Assembly: GCF_902499075.1 (NCBI RefSeq)
Contig: NZ_CABVPP010000060.1
Location: 1 to 42,176 of the forward strand
Origin: Burkholderia pseudomultivorans
GTDB taxonomy: Bacteria > Pseudomonadota > Gammaproteobacteria > Burkholderiales > Burkholderiaceae
Length of the DNA: 42,176 nt
Reading direction: 5' to 3'
Positions 14,781 to 22,037 of the stretch are shown here, piece after piece. Position 1 is the first letter of the stretch; every line of letters begins with the position of its first letter. Made by a program: the position numbers and the translations under genes. The notes beneath the pieces are model-generated. The model searched no databases. It worked only from the letters and a program-made list of their open reading frames with translations, and was not told where the DNA came from.

Positions 14781-16085
14781 ATGACGCAGTCTTTCACCCG
14801 CCGTGCCGATGCGCTCGCGCGCGACTCGTACTACGAAGCGACGGCCGTGCGGCCGGCCGCGGACGATCCGGTGCTCGACGACACGCTCGACGTCGACGTC
14901 TGCGTGATCGGCGCCGGCTTCGCGGGCCTGTCGACGGCGCTCGACTGCCGCGCGCGCGGGTTGTCGGTCGCCGTGATCGACGCGCATCGTCCCGGCTGGG
15001 GCGCGTCGGGACGCAACGGCGGCCAGGCGATCACCGGCTTCGCGAAGGACGAGGAGATCGAGCGCCAGCTCGGCGCGTCCGGCGCACGCGCCGCGTGGTC
15101 GCTGTCGCTCGACGGCGTCGCGCTGATCGCCGAGCGCATCGCGCGCTACGGGATCGACTGCGACTTCACGCGCGGCTACCTGACGGTCGCGACGAAGACG
15201 CGCCGCATCGACGACCTGCATGCGTGGATGGACGCCGCGACCACGCGCTGGGGCCATCCGTCGCTGTCGTGGCTCGAAACCGGCGAGATTCGTGCGCGCA
15301 TCGCGTCGACGCGCTATCTCGCGGGCGTCTACGATCCGCTGTCGGGCCACCTGCATCCGCTCAAGTACTGTCTCGGGCTCGCCGACGCCGCGCGCCGCGA
15401 AGGCATCGCGCTGTATGCGCACACGCCCGCGCTCGACGTCGTGCGCGGCGCGCGGCCGGTCGTGCGCACGCCGACCGGCGAAGTGCGCTGCCGCTTCGTC
15501 GTGTCGTGCTGCAACGCCGGCCCGGGCGGCATCCTGCCCGCGTCGACCGCCGCGCGCATCGCGCCGATCGCGTCGTACATCATCGCGACCGAGCCGCTCG
15601 GCGAGGCGCGCGCCGACGCGCTGATCGCGCAGCGCGAGGCCGTGTGCGACAACAACTTCTTCCTCGACTACTTCCGGCTGTCGGCCGACCACCGGATGCT
15701 GTTCGGCGGCCGCGCGAACTCAGCGGGCGCGTCGCCCGACACGCTCGCCGACACGATCCGCCGGCGCATGGTCGGCGTGTTCCCGCAGCTCGGCGACGTG
15801 CGCGTCGAGCACGCGTGGGGCGGCTTCGTCGACGTCACGCGCAACCGTGCGCCGGACTTCGGCGCGCTCGATCCGAACTTCTTCTATGTCCAGGGCTTCA
15901 GCGGACACGGCGTCGCGTTGACCGGCATCGCCGGGCGCACGATTGCCGGCGCGATCGCGGGCGATACGCGCGCGTTCGACCTGTTCGCGCAGCTGCGCCA
16001 CCGCCGCTTCCCCGGCGGCGACGCGTGGCGGCAACCCGCGCTCGAACTCGGGATGCTGTACCACCGCGTGCGCGAGCTGTTCTGA
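14781..16085 (+). CDS. puuB: FAD-dependent gamma-glutamylputrescine oxidase-like protein, first copy
   Basis: A 434-residue DAO-family flavoprotein. The N-terminal Rossmann motif DVCVIGAGFAGLSTAL (about 32-47) binds FAD. GWGASGRNGGQAI (about 72-84) and the C-terminal WGGFVDVTRNRAPDFG and GFSGHGVALTGIAG are the conserved FAD-contact segments of PuuB/OrdL. PuuB oxidises gamma-glutamylputrescine to the aldehyde, releasing ammonia and H2O2. The start has AACGAGGG upstream. It is followed after 22 bp by a paralogue of almost equal length, so substrates may be divided between them. Which copy is the true PuuB cannot be decided here. Confidence 0.83.
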   Translation: MTQSFTRRADALARDSYYEATAVRPAADDPVLDDTLDVDVCVIGAGFAGLSTALDCRARGLSVAVIDAHRPGWGASGRNGGQAITGFAKDEEIERQLGASGARAAWSLSLDGVALIAERIARYGIDCDFTRGYLTVATKTRRIDDLHAWMDAATTRWGHPSLSWLETGEIRARIASTRYLAGVYDPLSGHLHPLKYCLGLADAARREGIALYAHTPALDVVRGARPVVRTPTGEVRCRFVVSCCNAGPGGILPASTAARIAPIASYIIATEPLGEARADALIAQREAVCDNNFFLDYFRLSADHRMLFGGRANSAGASPDTLADTIRRRMVGVFPQLGDVRVEHAWGGFVDVTRNRAPDFGALDPNFFYVQGFSGHGVALTGIAGRTIAGAIAGDTRAFDLFAQLRHRRFPGGDAWRQPALELGMLYHRVRELF

Positions 16086-16107
16086 GTCCTCTTTCGCGAT
16101 CCTTATC

Positions 16108-17409
16108 ATGCAGACATTCGCCAACCAGCCGCACGTCGCGTCGTACTACGCGGCGACCGCCAACGATACGACCCGCCATGCGCCGCTCGCCGGCGCGGCC
16201 GACGCCGACGTGTGCGTGATCGGCGCGGGCCTCACCGGCCTGTCCGCCGCGCTCAATCTCGCCGAGCGCGGCCATTCGGTGACCGTGCTCGAAGCGTCGC
16301 GGGTCGGATGGGCGGCGAGCGGCCGCAACGGCGGCCAGCTGATCGGCGGCTTCGCGTGCGACATCGACACGTTCGCGCAGTTCATGCCGGAAAGCGACGT
16401 GAAGCGCATCTGGAACATGGGGCTGGAAACGCTGTCGCTCGTGAAGTCGCGCATCGCGAAGCACGACATCGACTGCGCGCTGGTGCCCGGCTACCTGACC
16501 GCCGCGAACACCGAGCGCGACGCCGATGCGCTCAGGCGCTGGCGCGACGACGCCGCGAAACGCTTCGGCTACGAGCGCTTTCATTTCGTCGACGCGGACG
16601 ATCTCGGCGACTACGTGCAGTCGTCGCGCTATCGCGGCGGCCTGTACGACCCGGACAGCGGCCACCTGCATCCGCTGAACTACACGCTCGGCCTCGCGCG
16701 CGCAGCGACCGACGCCGGCGTGCGCATCCACGAGGACAGCTGCGTGACGCGCGTGCGCGACGTCTCGGGCGGCCATCTGGTCGAGACGGCGCAGGGCCAG
16801 GTGCGCGCCCGCTTCGTCGTGCTTGCGTGCAATACCTACGTCGGCACGCTATCGCCCGCGCTGTCGAAGAAGATCATGCCGGTCGGCACCTACGTGATCG
16901 CCACCGAGCCGCTGGGCGAAGCGCGCGCCGCCGCGCTGATGCCCGCGCGCGCGGCGATCTGCGACAGCCGTTTCGTGCTCGACTATTTCCGGCCCGCGCC
17001 CGACACGCGCGTCGTGTGGGGCGGCAAGGTCAGCTATTCGACGCGCGCGCCGCGCAATCTCGCCGAAGCGATGCGCGCCGACATGCTGAAGACGTTCCCG
17101 CAGCTCGCGGACGTGAAGATCGACTATGCGTGGGGCGGCTTCGTCGACATCACGATGAACCGCGCGCCGCACTTCGGGCGCATCGCGCCGACGCTGTATT
17201 TCGCGCAGGGGTTTTCGGGGCACGGCGTGAATACGACCGCGCTGGCGGGCAAGCTGATCGCCGAAGCGATCGACGGACAGGCGAGCCGCTTCGACCTGTT
17301 CGGCAAGGTCCGGCACCGCGACTTCCCCGGCGGCGCGACGCTGCGCACGCCGGCGCTGGTGCTCGCGATGAGCTGGTATCGGCTGCTCGACGCGTTCGGC
17401 GTGCACTGA
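16108..17409 (+). CDS. puuB: FAD-dependent gamma-glutamylputrescine oxidase-like protein, second copy
   Basis: A 433-residue paralogue of the preceding flavoenzyme. FAD motif DVCVIGAGLTGLSAALNLAE, then VGWAASGRNGGQLIGG, and C-terminal WGGFVDITMNRAPHFG and GFSGHGVNTTALAGKLIAEA. The first residues (ANQPHVASYYAATAND) are typical of PuuB/OrdL proteins. The ATG at 16108 is chosen because the longer ORF overlaps the upstream gene. The 22-bp gap points to cotranscription. It is the last gene of the polyamine run; the next genes converge from the other strand, with a shared hairpin at 17446-17469. Confidence 0.85.
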   Translation: MQTFANQPHVASYYAATANDTTRHAPLAGAADADVCVIGAGLTGLSAALNLAERGHSVTVLEASRVGWAASGRNGGQLIGGFACDIDTFAQFMPESDVKRIWNMGLETLSLVKSRIAKHDIDCALVPGYLTAANTERDADALRRWRDDAAKRFGYERFHFVDADDLGDYVQSSRYRGGLYDPDSGHLHPLNYTLGLARAATDAGVRIHEDSCVTRVRDVSGGHLVETAQGQVRARFVVLACNTYVGTLSPALSKKIMPVGTYVIATEPLGEARAAALMPARAAICDSRFVLDYFRPAPDTRVVWGGKVSYSTRAPRNLAEAMRADMLKTFPQLADVKIDYAWGGFVDITMNRAPHFGRIAPTLYFAQGFSGHGVNTTALAGKLIAEAIDGQASRFDLFGKVRHRDFPGGATLRTPALVLAMSWYRLLDAFGVH

Positions 17410-17440
17410 ACGAAACGCCCCCACGCACGCCGCGTCGATG

Positions 17441-17469
17441 CAAAAACGGCCGCGCATCTGCGCGGCCGT
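17441..17469 (-). terminator. Intrinsic terminator of the lipoprotein operon
   Basis: ACGGCCGCGC and GCGCGGCCGT (17446-17455, 17460-17469) form a perfect 10-bp stem with a 4-nt loop. On the minus strand it is followed by TTTTTG, giving a proper U-tract. It may also work, less efficiently, for the convergent plus-strand oxidase genes. Confidence 0.8.
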
Positions 17470-17532
17470 CGAGCCGGATCGCCGAATCGCGGCGCGACGG
17501 GCCGGCGTGACCGCCAGCCCCGCCGGCACCCG

Positions 17533-18198
17533 TCAGTCGGTGCCGTACTTCGGCGAATGCGGGCCGTACAGCAGGCCGTTCGGCGGCCCTGCCGTCAGCA
17601 GCCGGCTGCTCGTGAACGCGGCGACGTCATGGCTCTGGTCCATCAGCGTATTCGCGATCTGCTTGACCGCGGCCGTCACCAGCATGCCGATCAGGCTGCC
17701 GCCGCCGTTGTTGCCGCTTTCGTCGCTGGCCGCGCTGGCGCTGCCCTGCCACAGCACGTCGCCGGTGCGCAGGTCGACGAGCTTCGCCGAGGCCGACACG
17801 ACGGTCGCGCTCGCGAGAATCCGGTACACGGTCCCGTACTGCGACACCTTCGAGTACAGCGCGGCATCCGCGCCGAAGATCTCGCGCAGCTTGGCGGCCG
17901 GCGTTTCCTGGATCTCGGCCGCGTTCGTCAGGCCGTTCTGCTTGAAGGTTTCGTCCATCACCGCGACCGGAACGACGTAATAGCCGGACTCGGCGAGCGG
18001 CAGCGTCATCTGCGACAGCATCCCGTAGGTCGCGCCGACGTCGGAGGTCTCGTTGACGGGCGGCAGCACGAGGATCGAGCGCGGCTGGCTCTTCTTGAAC
18101 GCCGTGTAGTCGGGTCGCTTGACCGGCTGCGCGCACGCGCTCAACAGCACGGCGATCGACAGCACGGACATCAGCTTGAATGAAAGAGTCTTGAACAT
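17533..18198 (-). CDS. GNA1162/DUF799-family outer-membrane lipoprotein
   Basis: 221 residues with a lipoprotein signal: lipobox LLSAC near residue 22, followed by Ala, which favours the outer membrane. The body contains RSILVLPPVNETSDV and the conserved GADAALYSKVSQYGTVY of DUF799 (the GNA1162 family of Neisseria). Its alpha/beta fold is known to resemble TolB N-terminal and transport-accessory domains, and its function is unknown. It is the last gene of a three-lipoprotein operon, 10 bp after the DUF4810 gene, and is followed by an intrinsic terminator. Confidence 0.83.
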   Translation of the reverse strand: MFKTLSFKLMSVLSIAVLLSACAQPVKRPDYTAFKKSQPRSILVLPPVNETSDVGATYGMLSQMTLPLAESGYYVVPVAVMDETFKQNGLTNAAEIQETPAAKLREIFGADAALYSKVSQYGTVYRILASATVVSASAKLVDLRTGDVLWQGSASAASDESGNNGGGSLIGMLVTAAVKQIANTLMDQSHDVAAFTSSRLLTAGPPNGLLYGPHSPKYGTD

Positions 18199-18208
18199 GG
18201 CGGGCGCG

Positions 18209-18652
18209 TCACTGTTTGGCGGGGTTCGAATCGGCCGTCTTCTGGCCGGCGATCGTCTGGCCGGCGGCGCTCCGGGCGGCCGCCTTCGGATCGGCCGCCC
18301 GGGGCGCGCCGTCTTTCTTCTTCAGCAGGAAATCCATGTAGGTCGAGGATTCCGGAAACAGCTGCTTCTCGGCCTGGAACTCCTGCGCGGCCTGCTGCTC
18401 GTTGCCGACGCTCGCGTACAGCATCCCGAGATGCGCATGGAACCCCGGCGGCGGCGTATGGCCCTTGCCGCGAATGTCCTGCAGCGCCTTTTCGAGCGCG
18501 TCGATCTGCTCCTGCGGCGACTTCTGCCCCTTGAAGTATTCGTACACCTGCGGCTGGTAGCCGCTCCACTGGTAAAGCGGCGGTGTCGAGCTCGCGCAGC
18601 CGGCGAGCAGCAGTGCGGCGGCCGTCGCCGGCAGCCAGTTAGCCCGTTTCAT
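18209..18652 (-). CDS. DUF4810-family lipoprotein
   Basis: 147 residues. Signal peptide with lipobox LLLAGC (Cys about 19) followed by Ala. Then the DUF4810 segment LYQWSGYQPQVYEYFKGQ, a helical repeat-like region (EQIDALEKALQDIRGKG; FHAHLGMLYASVGNEQQAAQ) resembling a TPR, and a disordered Lys/Ala tail. This small protein is regularly found between CsgG-like and GNA1162-like genes, so a joint envelope complex is likely, but no activity is known. The TPR-like part suggests protein binding. Confidence 0.82.
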   Translation of the reverse strand: MKRANWLPATAAALLLAGCASSTPPLYQWSGYQPQVYEYFKGQKSPQEQIDALEKALQDIRGKGHTPPPGFHAHLGMLYASVGNEQQAAQEFQAEKQLFPESSTYMDFLLKKKDGAPRAADPKAAARSAAGQTIAGQKTADSNPAKQ

Positions 18653-18721
18653 GGTCTGTTCTCTTTGTTGATGTCGTGGTGAATCGTTCGCGTGCGGCGC
18701 CGGCCCCGGCGCCCGCAGCGC

Positions 18722-19399
18722 TTATTGCGCGGTCTTCAGCGCCCCGGCGTCGACCTGCTCGGCAAGATGGTTCACGGCCTCCTGGATCGCGAGGTCGAGC
18801 ACCTTGCCGTTCAGCGTCGAGTCGTAGCCGGCCGTGCCGCCGAAGCCGATCACCTCGCGGTTCGACAGGCTGAACTCGCCGGCGCCCTGGCTCGACGCGA
18901 CGACTTCCGACGTCGTCGTGTCGACGATGTTCAGGTTGACCTTCGCATACGCGACCTGCGTCTTGCCGCGACCGAGGATGCCGAACAGCTGGTGATCGCC
19001 GACGTCCTTGCGGCCGAACTCGGTCACGTCGCCCGTCACCACGTAGTTCGCGCCCTTCACGGCCTGCGCCTTCTTCATGAAGCCGGCTTCCTGCTTGATC
19101 TCGTCGAGGTTCTCGCGATCGAGCACGTTGAAGCGCCGGCTCTGCTGCAGGCGCGTGACGAGGATCGTCTTCGCCTGGCCGCCGAGGCGGTCGATGCCGT
19201 CCGAGAAGATGCCGCGCATATAGCTCGACCGGTTGTCGAACTTGCCGACCGCGATCGCGACGGGCTTGCCCGCATACGGTTTCTGCGCGCTGCTGACGGC
19301 CGGCACGTCGAGCGTGCGCGACGATTCGGTCGCGCAGCCGGACAGCGCCGCGACGACGGCCGCCGCGACGACCACGGTGCGTCGTGTCTGAAGGTTCAT
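18722..19399 (-). CDS. CsgG/HfaB-family lipoprotein
   Basis: 225 residues. Lipobox LSGC (Cys about 22) followed by Ala. The CsgG fold is recognisable from VAIAVGKFDNRSSYMRGIF, the helix ILVTRLQQSRRFNVLDREN, ANYVVTGDVTEFG and YAKVNLNIVDTTTSEVV. CsgG proper forms the outer-membrane pore for curli; related proteins take part in other surface or envelope assemblies. No csgA, csgB, csgE or csgF is nearby, so curli secretion is unlikely. The start is set at 19399 because the lipoprotein signal begins there and AAGGAGA precedes it. It is the first gene of the operon with the DUF4810 and GNA1162 genes. Confidence 0.83.
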   Translation of the reverse strand: MNLQTRRTVVVAAAVVAALSGCATESSRTLDVPAVSSAQKPYAGKPVAIAVGKFDNRSSYMRGIFSDGIDRLGGQAKTILVTRLQQSRRFNVLDRENLDEIKQEAGFMKKAQAVKGANYVVTGDVTEFGRKDVGDHQLFGILGRGKTQVAYAKVNLNIVDTTTSEVVASSQGAGEFSLSNREVIGFGGTAGYDSTLNGKVLDLAIQEAVNHLAEQVDAGALKTAQ

Positions 19400-19680
19400 T
19401 GCTGGGTCTCCTTGCCTGGAAAAATTGCCCGGAACGGGCGCGCCGGCGCTGGCGCCAGCCGGCGATCGAAACTGCGGGGGCGGCGCGCACGCGTACATCG
19501 ACGCGTCGCGCGTGCGACCGGACGGGTCGCCGGGCCGGCGACGGCGGAACAGGAAAGGAAGCCGCGCGCAACGGACGGGTTGCGGCGAAAAGCGGAAAAG
19601 CGCCGACGCGATCGAGATTCGCGCGCGCTGGTCACCTGGTTGTTCTGATTGCTGCGCTGTTGATCGCGCATCATGCGGCC

Positions 19681-19698
19681 CCGTATATCGTTTGGCGC
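19681..19698 (+). repeat. 18-bp direct repeat, copy 1
   Basis: CCGTATATCGTTTGGCGC matches copy 2 (19771-19788) at 16 of 18 positions. The two copies lie 90 bp apart on either side of the AT-rich promoter-like island. They are possible binding sites for one regulator. Confidence 0.55.
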
Positions 19699-19770
19699 GA
19701 TGATAGCAAACGCTTTTATCGAGACGGGGAATCCTAATAATAATTAACGGTTTTCAAGGCATCGACGGCG

Positions 19771-19788
19771 CCGCATATCGTTTTGCGC
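19771..19788 (+). repeat. 18-bp direct repeat, copy 2
   Basis: CCGCATATCGTTTTGCGC, 16 of 18 identical to the copy at 19681-19698 and in the same orientation. Confidence 0.55.
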
Positions 19789-19916
19789 AAATATTTCGCC
19801 GAGCCTTGCCGGCAGCGGCGCAGCGGGGAATGCGCGCGAATTCCCGTTTTTGATCGATTGCCGCGCCGAAAATGCGCTACGGCCGGCGCCCCTGCACGCC
19901 GGCTCGTGCGCTCTCG

Positions 19917-21272
19917 CTATTCCGCCACCTTCTGGCGCATCGTCACGAATTCCTCGGCCGCGGTCGGATGAATGCCGATCGTGTCGTCGAACTGCGCCTT
20001 CGTCGCACCCGCGCGCATCGCGATCGCGATGCCCTGGATGATCTCGCCCGCGTCGCGGCCGACCATGTGCGCGCCCACCACGCGCTGGCTGTCGCGCGCG
20101 ACCACCAGCTTCATCAGCGTGCGCTCGTCGCGACCCGACAGCGTGTGGCGCAGCGCCCTGAACGACGTGCGGTAGATGTCGACGTCGCCGTGCAGTGCGC
20201 GGGCGGCCGCCTCGGTCAGGCCGACCGTCGCGACTTCGGGCTGGCTGAACACGGCCGACGGCACCGCGGTGTGGTCGGCCGCGACGCGCCGCCCGCCGAA
20301 CAGCGTCGTCGCGAGCAGCCCGGCGTCGCGCGTCGCCACCGGCGTGAGCTGCGGGCGCGACGTCACGTCGCCGATCGCGTGGATCGAGTCGACCGACGTC
20401 GCCGAATACGCATCGACCGCGATCGCGCCGCGCGCGTCGAGCGCGACGCCCGCCTGTTCGAGCCCGAGCCCTTCGACGTTCGGCACGCGCCCGGTCGCGT
20501 AGAGCACCGCGTCGTACGGCCCGTGTCGCGCATCGCCGACGCGCACGCTCAGCGAGCCGTCGTCCGCGCGCGCGATCGCGTCGACCGTCGCGCCCGCATG
20601 GATCGCGACGCCCTGTTTCGTCATTTCATCGGACAGGAACTGCCGCACGTCGTCGTCGAAGCCGCGCAGGATCTTCTCGCCGCGATAGAACAGGTCGACC
20701 CGGCTGCCGAAGCCGTTGAAGATGCCGGCGAACTCGACCGCGATGTAGCCGCCGCCGACCACCGCGATGCGCGCCGGCAGCGCGGCGAGCGACAGCGCCT
20801 CGCGCGACGTGATCGCGTGTTCGATGCCCGGCCGCGGCGGCAGCGACGGGCGCGAGCCGGTCGCGATCGCGATGTGGCGCGCGCGGAACCGGCGCTCGCC
20901 GACAGCGACCGTGTGCGCATCGACGAGCGTCGCGCGCCCCTCGTGCATGTCGACGCCGGATTGCCGCAGCAGGCCGATGTAGATGTCGCTCAGGCGATTG
21001 ATCTCGCGATCCTTCGCGGCGATCAGCGCGGGCCAGTCGAGCGTGCCGGCGCCGAAGCGCCAGCCGAAGCCCTTCGCATCGTCGACGTCGTGCGGATAGT
21101 GCGACGCATAGACGAGCAGTTTCTTCGGGATGCAGCCGCGCAGCACGCAGGTGCCGCCGATCTGCTCCTGTTCCGCAATGCCGACGCGTGCGCCGTACGA
21201 AGCCGACATCCGGGCCAGCCGCACGCCGCCCGAGCCGGCCCCGATCACGAACAGGTCGTAGTCGAAATCCAT
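19917..21272 (-). CDS. gorA: Glutathione-disulfide reductase
   Basis: 451 residues, the usual length. FAD-binding DLFVIGAGSGGVRLARM at the N-terminus, the redox-active disulfide Cys42/Cys47 in GGTCVLRGCIPKK, the NADPH-binding IAVVGGGYIAVEFAGIFNGF with RVDLFYRGEKIL, FAD-binding VDSIHAIGDVT, and the C-terminal HPTAAEEFVTMR carrying the catalytic His-Glu pair. It reduces GSSG with NADPH in the cytosol. GAGGG lies 7 nt before the ATG. The gene stands alone between the CsgG-like operon and a small gene ended by its own terminator. Confidence 0.93.
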   Translation of the reverse strand: MDFDYDLFVIGAGSGGVRLARMSASYGARVGIAEQEQIGGTCVLRGCIPKKLLVYASHYPHDVDDAKGFGWRFGAGTLDWPALIAAKDREINRLSDIYIGLLRQSGVDMHEGRATLVDAHTVAVGERRFRARHIAIATGSRPSLPPRPGIEHAITSREALSLAALPARIAVVGGGYIAVEFAGIFNGFGSRVDLFYRGEKILRGFDDDVRQFLSDEMTKQGVAIHAGATVDAIARADDGSLSVRVGDARHGPYDAVLYATGRVPNVEGLGLEQAGVALDARGAIAVDAYSATSVDSIHAIGDVTSRPQLTPVATRDAGLLATTLFGGRRVAADHTAVPSAVFSQPEVATVGLTEAAARALHGDVDIYRTSFRALRHTLSGRDERTLMKLVVARDSQRVVGAHMVGRDAGEIIQGIAIAMRAGATKAQFDDTIGIHPTAAEEFVTMRQKVAE

Positions 21273-21350
21273 CGCATGCCCTCATCGCAGTTCGGATGAC
21301 GGCACGATAGCAAGATTCGCGATTTCGTGCGGCGCGTCGCGCGCGCCATA

Positions 21351-21380
21351 AAAAACGGCGAGAGACGTCGCCTCTCGCCG
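21351..21380 (-). terminator. Intrinsic terminator of the 75-residue protein gene
   Basis: CGGCGAGAG (21356-21364) and CTCTCGCCG (21372-21380) form a perfect 9-bp stem with a 7-nt loop. Read on the minus strand, it is followed directly by a run of T (plus-strand AAAAA at 21351-21355). It separates the small gene from gorA. Confidence 0.82.
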
Positions 21381-21506
21381 GTCAATCCGACTGCCGGGTG
21401 TGTCATGCGTCACCGATCGACCGCATGCCCGACCCGCCGGTTGCGCGGCACCGCTCCGCCCGGCCGCGCGAACGGCGCGCACGGGCCGGACCGGCCGCCA
21501 TGCTCG

Positions 21507-21734
21507 TCAGGCCTGCGACGTGTCGCCGCCGTCCGTCGCCTGCGTGTCGTCCGCTGCCTGCTCGGGCTGTTCTTCCTTCTTCTCGACCAGCCCTTCGAGC
21601 GCCTCGGCGCCCTTGAAGCCGGCGACGGCCGCGGCCGCCTTGGTCAGCAGGCCTGCATCCGGATCGACCTTCTCCGCCGCCTCGACGGCCGCCACTGCGC
21701 CAGCGATTTCACCCACGGTGTTCAGGATACCCAT
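21507..21734 (-). CDS. Small Ala/Glu-rich protein of unknown function
   Basis: 75 residues: MGILNTVGEIAGAVAAVEAAEKV, a second amphipathic stretch GLLTKAAAAVAGFKGAEALEGLV, then an acidic, disordered tail (KKEEQPEQAADDTQATDGGD). Both helices have small residues on one face, suggesting helix packing or a loose membrane association. There is no signal peptide. GAGAGGGG lies 7 nt before the ATG at 21734, and a strong terminator follows, both in favour of a real, separately expressed gene. A TTG codon six bases upstream is a possible but weaker start. Family not recognised. Confidence 0.7.
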   Translation of the reverse strand: MGILNTVGEIAGAVAAVEAAEKVDPDAGLLTKAAAAVAGFKGAEALEGLVEKKEEQPEQAADDTQATDGGDTSQA

Positions 21735-22037
21735 CGTCAACCCCTCTCAAGAAAATCGTGAGCCGATCGTCCCACGAAAAAAACCGGCGGACCGCGTTTG
21801 TCATCACCGGATACACAAGTTACGCACCAGGCCGGCGGCGCACGATGCGCCGTGCGCACACCGGAACGACGCACGCGCGTGCGCTGCGGCACACGGCGGG
21901 CGATGCACGCAGCGTAGCGGAAAGCACGCACGCGCATTGTCAAAGTATGTTCTGGAATGCCGACGGATCGCTTACGGATTGCGCAATGCGATGAAGCAAA
22001 CGCCGAATAACGCGCGCCGGCCCGGCGGGCGCGCCGT
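21735..22037. other. 303-bp gap between the small gene and the first porin, no gene
   Basis: A TTGACA is present on the minus strand (21938-21943) but no convincing -10 follows at 16-18 bp, so a promoter for the small gene is uncertain. A GC palindrome just after the porin stop (about 22014-22035) could end that transcript but lacks a T-run. Confidence 0.3.

Larger units (their letters stand above)
19400..19916. other. 517-bp region upstream of the CsgG-like operon, no gene
   Basis: The first 200 bp are GC-rich, with nested palindromes (CGCCGGC...GCCGGCG at 19441-19463; CGCACGCG/CGCGTGCG at 19486-19493 and 19509-19516) that would lie in the csgG-like leader. An AT-rich island (about 19690-19765) probably holds the promoter on the minus strand: TATCAT read from that strand near 19700, and a TTGAAA element near 19757. 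The island is bracketed by two near-identical 18-bp repeats. No terminator is obvious for gorA. Confidence 0.4.

Noticed and set aside
12114-15692. A 1192-residue minus-strand open frame across potI, the DUF3138 gene and puuB
   Set aside because: It is antisense to three well-supported genes, has Arg/Val-rich composition without domains, and codon-position bias belongs to the plus-strand genes.
18722-19399. Curli secretion system
   Set aside because: Only the CsgG-family protein is present. The csgA, B, E and F genes are absent, and the partners are DUF4810 and GNA1162 lipoproteins.
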